From positions 2,353,501-2,417,500 of the forward strand of contig JANCRA010000003.1 in the NCBI GenBank assembly GCA_024362935.1: a DNA stretch of 64,000 nucleotides, in the 5' to 3' direction. Each line of letters begins with the position of its first letter. Positions within the stretch are counted from its first letter, which is position 1. This document shows, one piece after another, positions 60,201-64,000 of this stretch. This DNA comes from Setophaga petechia. Its lineage: Eukaryota > Chordata > Aves > Passeriformes > Parulidae. The translations under genes were made by a program, and so were the position numbers. The notes beneath the pieces are model-generated. The model did no database searches. It was not told the origin of the DNA and saw nothing but the letters and a program-made list of their open reading frames with translations.

Positions 60201-61434
60201 TAATTCCATTCTTGCTTTTTCTTTCTGAGAGTTCAAAATAAACCTAGAAAGGACCCCAATGCCATCTTTACTTCTATCTTTATTCTCAGAAACACCCACA
60301 CTCTCCATTCATATTGCAAAAAAAAAAAATTTCAAATGTACGTCATAGATATTTTTATTGAAGTACTTGCCTTTAGGTATAGAATTGAAAAGAAACAAAA
60401 CACAATTTGCCAAAAAAATCCTCACTCCAGCTTCTGAGGAACTAGTCAGATTGTGGAGAAATGGAAAACTCTGGTGGATTTTATCAGCTGGGAAAAATTC
60501 TCTGTATTGTCAAATATAGATTTGCCTTTCCAGCTACCCTTGACAAACCTGAGGTTTAAATTTTTAAAAATTACGTGTCAGGAAGATGAAACTCCTTGTA
60601 GCTAAACTGTGTCTTGAAAAGCTTCTAATTACTAAGATCCAAAAGTGATCAGCATTTAAAACTTGAACTAATTATCTGATACAAACATTTATGTAAGGAA
60701 AACTATGAATGCAGCCCATTGCATGCATCAAAGGATTGTGCCCAGAAGACAAATTTGCAGTCTGGAGCAAAACTCATCCTGGAATCTGCCAGCAGAAGCA
60801 CACACGTGTGTGGAGAGCCAGTTATGGCACATCTTGTGAAAAAAAATGTATAGAACAAAAAGTAACTTGAAACATGTTATGAAGAAAGAATAGAAAGATG
60901 TTGAATTTTAGGAAGTCTTTTTTTTTAACAGCATTCTTAATATTGGTCAAATTTGACAAAACTCAGGTGCATCCAAGTGTAGAAAAATGATGCTTCTATC
61001 ACCTTACTACATGAATATTTTAGAATGCTGCAAAGAGTACCTGTGATCTTCTGAAAACTGGGGATCTAAATAAAAAACCAACACAAAATTAAATGTTGTC
61101 TGCTTTTCTATAATTCTTCTTCAGCAGATGGTTAATACTGCAATTTTTATACCTAAAATTTGCATTAAAAAAAAAAAAACAGGAGAATAGTGAAGTTTTC
61201 TTTACCATCACTGCTGTCAGAGCACACACACATTTCTTTTTCCCTTCCTTCCTCAGTGACTTCCTTAGTGCCAGCCCAGCTCAGAGCTCAGGCTCCTCCA
61301 TACTCACGCATCAGAGTGCCTCTTGCTGCTCTCCCTGTGCTTTTGCAAATCAGCAATTGCCTCATTGCTTTTCTTTATATTTTCCTCCAACCAAGCAATT
61401 TCATTCTTTTTTCCTGTGATTTCTGCAGTGTACG
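39000..61434 (-). CDS. SIX6OS1: SIX6OS1 (C14orf39-like) synaptonemal complex central element protein, 15 coding exons, 5' end missing
   Basis: Gene-level entry; the exons are listed separately. Known role of the family: SIX6OS1 is a meiotic protein of the synaptonemal complex central element, works with SYCE1, and is needed for chromosome synapsis in mammals. Seen here: fifteen minus-strand exons whose splice phases agree at every junction, giving about 540 residues; with about 32 missing N-terminal residues this approaches the human 587. The N-terminal half is charged and coiled-coil-like and aligns with the human protein (WKPAYAILKKHG, QKYYQIKEEVEEIQ). The C-terminal half is Ser/Pro/Phe-rich and diverged, with short Phe motifs (FAFPFP, FSFPFG, FNLFG) and the ending KPFTLF. 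Introns run from 93 bp to almost 5 kb. The first coding exon is not found up to 64,000. Identity is firm from the N-terminal half; the C-terminal exons rest on phase and position. Confidence 0.9.
39839..39896 (-). CDS. SIX6OS1: SIX6OS1 penultimate coding exon
   Basis: 58 nt, acceptor GTTTACATTTCAG, donor GATATTG followed by GTAAGTCTG, a near-consensus donor. Encodes TEENYSVGNLNSLSSHEDI and ends one base into a Gly codon. Assigned by phase, position and splice quality rather than direct homology. Confidence 0.75.
41045..41186 (-). CDS. SIX6OS1: SIX6OS1 exon, Phe/Ser-rich
   Basis: 142 nt, acceptor CTGTATTTACAG, donor CACGAG followed by GTAAAAAAA. Encodes IQSLGCEEGTSKSPAFFSHM, then NFSQRADSPGFNLFGSSLFG and AQNSSHE. 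KSPAFFSHMNF parallels human KTPKFFNNSSDIPFSMNY. Ends in phase 0. Confidence 0.8.
41705..41844 (-). CDS. SIX6OS1: SIX6OS1 exon with TP repeats
   Basis: 140 nt, acceptor TTTCTTTTTGATAG, donor GACTC followed by GTATGATTT. Encodes DVHTGFKPSEDNPDIEEEST and FLRASKTPDLKGKNPHFAKT, then PLFD. The KTP motifs (SKTPDL, AKTPLF) correspond to the human FETPKAVKTPESL and FPKSPF stretch. They are possible proline-directed kinase sites (inference). Confidence 0.8.
42151..42218 (-). CDS. SIX6OS1: SIX6OS1 exon, acidic
   Basis: 68 nt, acceptor TTTTTTGTGCAG, donor CCTCAA followed by GTAAGAAAA. Encodes ASQEAKHVDEEADEPMNCSY then VPQ, phase 0 at its end. The acidic DEEADE run sits where human has an acidic stretch (SDEVEERAE). 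The donor is a good match to GTAAGA. Confidence 0.75.
43317..43381 (-). CDS. SIX6OS1: SIX6OS1 exon
   Basis: 65 nt, separated from the preceding exon by only a 93-bp intron. Acceptor GTCTTTTAG, donor AATGG followed by GTAAAGTAC. Encodes LPDLPKQLTSYQQFESGNAV then M, starting by completing an AGA Arg codon and ending one base into a codon. LPDLPKQLTSYQ parallels human LLTPQKQSNSNQ. Confidence 0.8.
43475..43563 (-). CDS. SIX6OS1: SIX6OS1 exon
   Basis: 89 nt, acceptor CTGTTTTTTAG (long pyrimidine tract), donor TTCAG followed by GTAACTTTT. Encodes KMVIDTAGTNRPQIAQVPST then VSIKNQVKF. With the next exon this gives NQVKFRLPDLPKQ, similar to human SSQKFMQVRLLTPQKQ. It ends two bases into an Arg codon. 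Confidence 0.8.
43620..44463. repeat. Tandem triplication of a 283-284 bp unit
   Basis: Three head-to-tail copies start near 43,620, 43,903 and 44,187. Markers recur at fixed spacing: TCACTCTGATTTCTCC at 43,621, 43,904 and 44,188, and GCTGCTGCTGCAGCC near the end of each. Copies 2 and 3 are nearly identical and copy 1 is more diverged, suggesting two rounds of duplication. The array starts about 57 bp beyond the acceptor side of the exon at 43,475-43,563 and lies entirely in the intron. Confidence 0.92.
45391..45507 (-). CDS. Candidate cassette exon of SIX6OS1
   Basis: A 117-nt open segment (39 codons, phase 0 at both ends) with a strong donor (GAGGAG followed by GTAAGGCC) and an acceptor CTAATCCAG with a weak pyrimidine tract. 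It would encode KKAGGTTCKVLKITNNLMEC and RSNRLFKFYMEKSEE. It would insert in frame between the exons at 46,167 and 43,475 without disturbing either. Against it: the flanking exons already account for the human length in this region, and I see no clear human match. It may be a bird-specific alternative exon or chance. Confidence 0.3.
46167..46246 (-). CDS. SIX6OS1: SIX6OS1 exon, Ser-rich
   Basis: 80 nt, acceptor TGTAAATTTAG, donor TCACAG followed by GTGCGTTG. G from the previous exon plus GG gives Gly, then KEEKEKSVELSLATSSSPSL and AENLSQ, ending in phase 0. Human has IKEESSAKQSKLANIDFRQK here. Because it ends in phase 0, it can join either the exon at 43,475-43,563 or the candidate cassette exon at 45,391-45,507. 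Confidence 0.75.
46711..46841 (-). CDS. SIX6OS1: SIX6OS1 mid-protein exon
   Basis: 131 nt, acceptor ATTTGTTTAG, donor AAACAG followed by GTGCAGTG. It encodes VFEEPSLPKGKRQLYKALHV, then PCIPRKFVQSVQSFRFSKQR. I prefer the donor at 46,710 because it leaves one base, which puts the next exon into the plausible frame KEEKEKSVELS. A second possible donor, GGG followed by GTAAGT near 46,650, extends this frame but sends the next exon into an unlikely frame (KKKKRNQWNFHW). Both might be used. Confidence 0.75.
46842..51707 (-). other. Largest SIX6OS1 intron (4.9 kb) hosting a solo LTR
   Basis: Mostly AT-rich sequence without open frames that could be assigned. It holds the LTR at 49,940-50,320, oriented like the gene. 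I also see short G/T-rich runs (48,113-48,150) but no RNA gene or other exon supported by phase. Confidence 0.6.
49940..50320 (-). mobile_element. Solo ERV LTR (same family as 32,028-32,433)
   Basis: Read on the minus strand it begins TGAACGTCACAGAC and ends CCCTGTGAACA. It shares with the copy at 32,028 a CAGGA-type start region, the CCAATCAC element, TTTTAGTATAGTTTTA, an AATAAATC poly(A) signal and the GTGGAGTCAGATC stretch near the 3' end. No internal retroviral sequence flanks it, so it is a solo LTR. It lies in the same orientation as SIX6OS1 and brings its own poly(A) signal. I do not see a convincing target duplication. Confidence 0.82.
51708..51802 (-). CDS. SIX6OS1: SIX6OS1 exon, Lys/Glu-rich
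   Basis: 95 nt, acceptor ATCTTTTAAG, donor AAAAAAAG followed by GTACACTT. It encodes SFKETKEDQNNSEKIEGKNQ then KILEKPEFFKK, comparable to human RHNETKALSETLEEKNKNTE and following residues. It starts in phase 0 and ends two bases into an Arg codon that the next exon completes (AG+G). Confidence 0.8.
51803..52958 (-). other. SIX6OS1 intron
   Basis: AT-rich intron of about 1.16 kb. T- and G-rich short runs occur near 51,960-52,010. No repeat or gene recognised. Confidence 0.55.
52959..53054 (-). CDS. SIX6OS1: SIX6OS1 coiled-coil exon
   Basis: Acceptor AAGCACAG before GAAACC, donor AAAAAG followed by GTAACTGT; 32 codons in phase 0 at both ends. It encodes ETLWLAEAAAQETIKLEKEA followed by EELQMKCDCLKK, matching human ETQDILKHASNLTKSSSELK and its continuation EVDEMEIEINYLNQQ. 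Three nearby alternative acceptors (exon end at 53,059, 53,067 or 53,079) keep the same downstream frame but would need a different upstream phase. Confidence 0.82.
53055..54051 (-). other. SIX6OS1 introns around the 53-nt exon
   Basis: Two short introns (53,055-53,473 and 53,527-54,051) separated by the small exon. An A/T simple tract of the TATAAATA kind lies at about 53,412-53,468. The 3' part (53,945-54,051) continues the open frame of the preceding exon. Confidence 0.55.
53474..53526 (-). CDS. SIX6OS1: SIX6OS1 short divergent exon (53 nt)
   Basis: Found by phase and homology position. Acceptor CTTGATTTCTAG, donor AAGATA followed by GTAATTATT. The carried-over G plus TG gives Val, then FVQLSGKNFHNFLLEKI, ending in phase 0. 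It fills the place of human VPAPFPSLTKWTLNIVNLRC (20 residues against 18 here) with only loose similarity (LSGKNFHNFLL against LTKWTLNIVNL). Without it the protein would skip this segment by using the in-exon acceptor AAAAAAG before CACAGG at 53,059 in the next exon. RNA evidence is needed to choose. Confidence 0.55.
54052..54239 (-). CDS. SIX6OS1: SIX6OS1 exon with the QKYYQIKEEVEEIQ segment
   Basis: 188 nt, acceptor TTTTTATAG, donor ATTCTGG followed by GTACTGC. It encodes TYEDSITQCRMNLEEYHKKY and continues to ALAQKYYQIKEEVEEIQKG and CLEKYKWKED. The human counterpart is YHDYICQYKEVLKQYQLKYS with SREYYEKKREHEEIQSR, the best match in the window. The reading frame stays open past the donor for 35 codons and ends at a TAA with a nearby AATAAAAT, so intron retention would give a short alternative C-terminus; I treat the spliced form as the main one. 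Confidence 0.92.
54240..57643 (-). other. SIX6OS1 intron (3.4 kb) with a perfect inverted repeat
   Basis: AT-rich. It contains a 134-codon hydrophobic open frame (54,357-54,761, minus) that I could not assign, and the inverted repeat at 55,425-55,476. No CR1 or LTR recognised. Confidence 0.55.
55425..55476. repeat. Perfect 23-bp inverted repeat with 6-nt loop
   Basis: Left arm 55,425-55,447 (TATCAATTTCTAGG...GATTCA), loop ACACTG at 55,448-55,453, right arm 55,454-55,476. All 23 positions pair. Transcribed with the gene, it would form a stable short hairpin. Confidence 0.95.
57644..57733 (-). CDS. SIX6OS1: SIX6OS1 exon with the WKP motif
   Basis: 90 nt, acceptor TTGTCCACAG, donor GAG followed by GTATCTATG. 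The split codon GC+C gives Ala, then WKPAYAILKKHGQCLNNEIK. Human SIX6OS1 has WKPTCDVFRKHEDYMQDQ at this place, so this is one of the two clearest identity anchors. It ends two bases into an Arg codon completed by the next exon. Confidence 0.88.
57734..61307 (-). other. SIX6OS1 intron (3.6 kb)
   Basis: AT-rich with short homopolymer runs (A run at 60,319-60,330 and 61,167-61,179). No recognised mobile element, and no exon is needed here because the flanking exons join in frame and align without a gap to the human protein. Confidence 0.6.
61308..61434 (-). CDS. SIX6OS1: SIX6OS1 exon encoding an early coiled-coil segment (most upstream exon found)
   Basis: The acceptor is AATTTCAG before CGTACACTG and the donor is GC followed by GTGAGTATG. 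The exon starts with the last two bases of a codon and ends two bases into the next; 127 nt, 41 whole codons (YTAEITGKKNEIAWLEEN...). It aligns position for position with human residues from about 33 to 76 (CCEDIKENKVT... to ...KDNCRNW), including the charged heptad pattern. A preceding exon ending one base into a codon is required, and none matching the human N-terminus is visible up to 64,000. Confidence 0.85.
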
Positions 61435-64000
61435 CTGAAATTAGAACATAAATTTAAAAGTATATGAATGCATTTTCAACAAATCCATGAAACAAAAAGT
61501 TTATTTTTAGAATGATTAAAAATTCCTTCCTAAAAACTTCGTCTCCATAATGCCAGGTGAGTGGAGAGCTTGAAGTTAAGCAAGGTAACAACAAAATCAG
61601 TCAAAACATAGGGATTTTCAACTGTGTGGTGAGAACTTTAATTATCATCTAATACTGTGAGACTGCCATGATTTGTGCTGTTTCTGAGTCCCAGTCTGTA
61701 TAGAACTGAAGTAACTGTTAATGGTATTCCCCAGTTCAGTGCTCCCACTGAAACACTCCTCACTCTCTATCCAGAACCAGGATCCTCTTTCAAACATTTG
61801 CATTCTTTTGCAGAAGCCCAGAATGTCAAATATTTTGAGTGGGAAAGCTGACTACACTAAAGGAAAAATTAAAAAAAATCACAAAAGGCATATAAGTAAT
61901 TAGTGGAAAACAGAAAGAGAAAAAATAAAATATAAAGAAATTTTACTCAATTAGAAATTTGTAATATATGATAAATTGGTATAGGACACTGGTTAATTAA
62001 TTAAAAAGTGCATTATAATGACAGGTTCTCAAGGACTATGAAATTTGTGGAGATTTTTAAGGCAGCAGACAGCTGATAACACTTTCTGAATGAGTGGCCA
62101 GAGGAGAATCCATGTTGTTGAACATGATCAGAGCCCTCTCCACAAGTAAAAGCTGTGAGAGCACTCATGCATGCTCACCCTGCAATGCAACAGGCACAAC
62201 TTGGTGAATGCTTTTGCTCTGCATTTTTTAATTCTTTTTTCCTATGCAAGATTTCAGATTTGTCAATATAAATCATCCTTTGCTGTCACTGCTGCCCTGA
62301 AGCAATAAATGCCAGAGTGGGTGGTCCTACACAAAGTCAATCACATCCTGCCCTTCTCTCATCTACTCCATTGGGAAGAGCATCTTAGAGATGCAACATG
62401 GGTCTGGAGTTGTTGGAATTCCTGCTCTGAAACTTCAGTTCATCCTGAATATTGGCTCTGGTTTTGCATTATTTGCTATATATTAATTTTCAACAGCATC
62501 TGCCTTTATAGCAGAAAATAAACCACTTCTCACAGAGAAATGTCAGTCAGTGAAAAGCAAAAATTTCTCAATGTCATTTAATATCTTGGGTTATCCTTAA
62601 GTTATCTTCAGTCCCTTAATATTTTCAATATCTAAAGTCAATAACTTGTCTTTACTTAGCATGAAGCATAAATTTTGGACAACTGACATGGCTTCATTTC
62701 TGTAAATAAACAGCTGAGTGTAGCAGAACCCTGTAGATGACTTTTTGAGATTTACCAGAATATAACATAACATTATTAACAAAATACACTTCACATCTCA
62801 TTTAGTATTTTTTACAGACAAGAACTTCTGTGAGCTGTTCAACTCACCCTGTGCTTTCCCAAGGACCTGGTGGGTGAGATCCATCTCACCCCAAACTGAG
62901 GGACCCTCTTCAGAACAGCACACCCATGGCTGCAGCTACCCCAGCTGGGAGAAGCTGGCATTTTAAAAATTTACTTTATCTAACCCACTTTAAACTGTTT
63001 CTTCAGGATAAGGTAAATCACATCCTAAAAGTGCCTGTTTCCCTCCACTGGTAAGAAAGGGACTGTAGCCAAAAAGCCTCATGAATCTCACACCAAAAGT
63101 CCAAGGCTGAATGCTACAGCTGTTCATCTGCCAAGTAATACTCACACTGAGAAAAAATTACATCAGTGTTACTATTTTTTGCTAAGTTTTTGGAAGACTT
63201 AACCCAAACTGCTAAAAGCCTGAGTGTTGGCTGTGTGTTTATACATATTTAGGTATCTCTGAACACAAAAGCAGCTATGCCATGTTACTACACAGCCCTT
63301 GGATCTTCCCTAAGAGCATTTACCCTAAGCCTGCATAAATGTTAAGAAAAGCCTTATCTCTGAGGTTCAGTTGTGTGACTGGAGAGTTAAACCAGAATCC
63401 AAGGTGTGCCAGATTTAGTGCTACAGATGTTTCCATGTTTAAGGTGCTTCAATTTAATTGTGATAATCTTCTTAATGAATAAGTACTTGGACATATCAGT
63501 GAAGATTATTAGAAATGTTATAATCAAAAAGAACACCAATTAGACCAGAATTTTCTCTTCTGCTTTTTTTTTTTTTTTTTAAGGGAGGTTATGTGCTTGA
63601 ATATCTACCTATGAAGTACCAGAGGTGAGCACAGATGTTCTCAGATTGTTTGTGGTAGAGAAACTATTCTCCAGATTTCATGAAGTGATTCTACATAGTA
63701 GCATGGTTAAAAAAATCAGTCCAGACATAAGTCCATAGTATTGTGTTATCTGTAAACCCTGGGAGAGAGCAAATTTGATGCAGAGCAAGACTTTCTCTTT
63801 GGGTTTACTGTTTTGAATTTCAAATAAATTAACCAGCTGCTTGATTGCAAAAAAAGAAGAACAAGGCTTGAGTACGTAGTAGCAACTGAGAGAACTTTCA
63901 TTATTTCAAGAAAACAGAAAGAGAGAAGATGCAGTGAGGCAGAGGTCCAAATCTGGAAAGAACAAAAAACATGAAGAAAGAAAGGGAGGCAAGTGGCAGA
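61435..64000 (-). other. 5' intron of SIX6OS1, upstream exon not found
   Basis: The exon at 61,308-61,434 needs an upstream exon ending one base into a codon. I see no match to the human N-terminus. One segment, 62,848-62,884, has an ATG, 12 codons and a strong GTGAGT donor in the right phase, but no homology. A T run lies at 63,565-63,580. Confidence 0.5.

Noticed and set aside
1..64000. Search for tRNA, rRNA, CRISPR, operons or bacterial signals
   Set aside because: None seen; intron-containing gene, CR1 and LTR content show vertebrate nuclear DNA.

Overview
The window looks like nuclear DNA of a bird, most likely an oscine passerine. The evidence is a dozen short CR1 LINE 3' fragments ending in the avian-style GATTCTGTGATTCT tail, and two kinds of solo retroviral LTR of a type I know from songbird genomes. 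The DNA is otherwise gene-poor and AT-rich, with one spliced gene. Nothing looks bacterial or viral apart from old LTRs.

Right part (39,000-61,434, minus strand): I could assemble fifteen protein-coding exons of one gene by hand, with AG/GT boundaries and reading phases that agree at every junction. The product matches SIX6OS1 (human C14orf39), a meiotic synaptonemal-complex central-element protein. The anchors are an exon reading WKPAYAILKKHG (human WKPTCDVFRKHE) and one reading YTETALAQKYYQIKEEVEEIQ (human YSETPFSREYYEKKREHEEIQ). The stop codon, a poly(A) signal and the whole C-terminus are in the window. The first about 32 residues are not, and presumably lie beyond 64,000. In human the order is PPM1A, C14orf39 (minus), SIX6 (plus), SIX1, SIX4. 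By inference, SIX6 lies just past the right end and PPM1A beyond the left end.

Introns hold a 381-bp solo LTR (49,940-50,320), a threefold tandem duplication of a 283-bp unit (43,620-44,463), a perfect 23-bp inverted repeat (55,425-55,476) and a possible cassette exon (45,391-45,507).

Left part (1-38,500): intergenic, with no gene I can support. It contains CR1 fragments, a 647-bp solo LTR (2,812-3,458), a 406-bp solo LTR with clean 5-bp target duplications (32,028-32,433), an 819-bp 17-mer minisatellite (7,580-8,398), small tandem repeats, and several repeat-free stretches dense in homeodomain-type TAAT/GGATTA sites. The latter could be conserved enhancers of the SIX6-SIX1-SIX4 domain. That is inference only; alignment to other birds would decide it.
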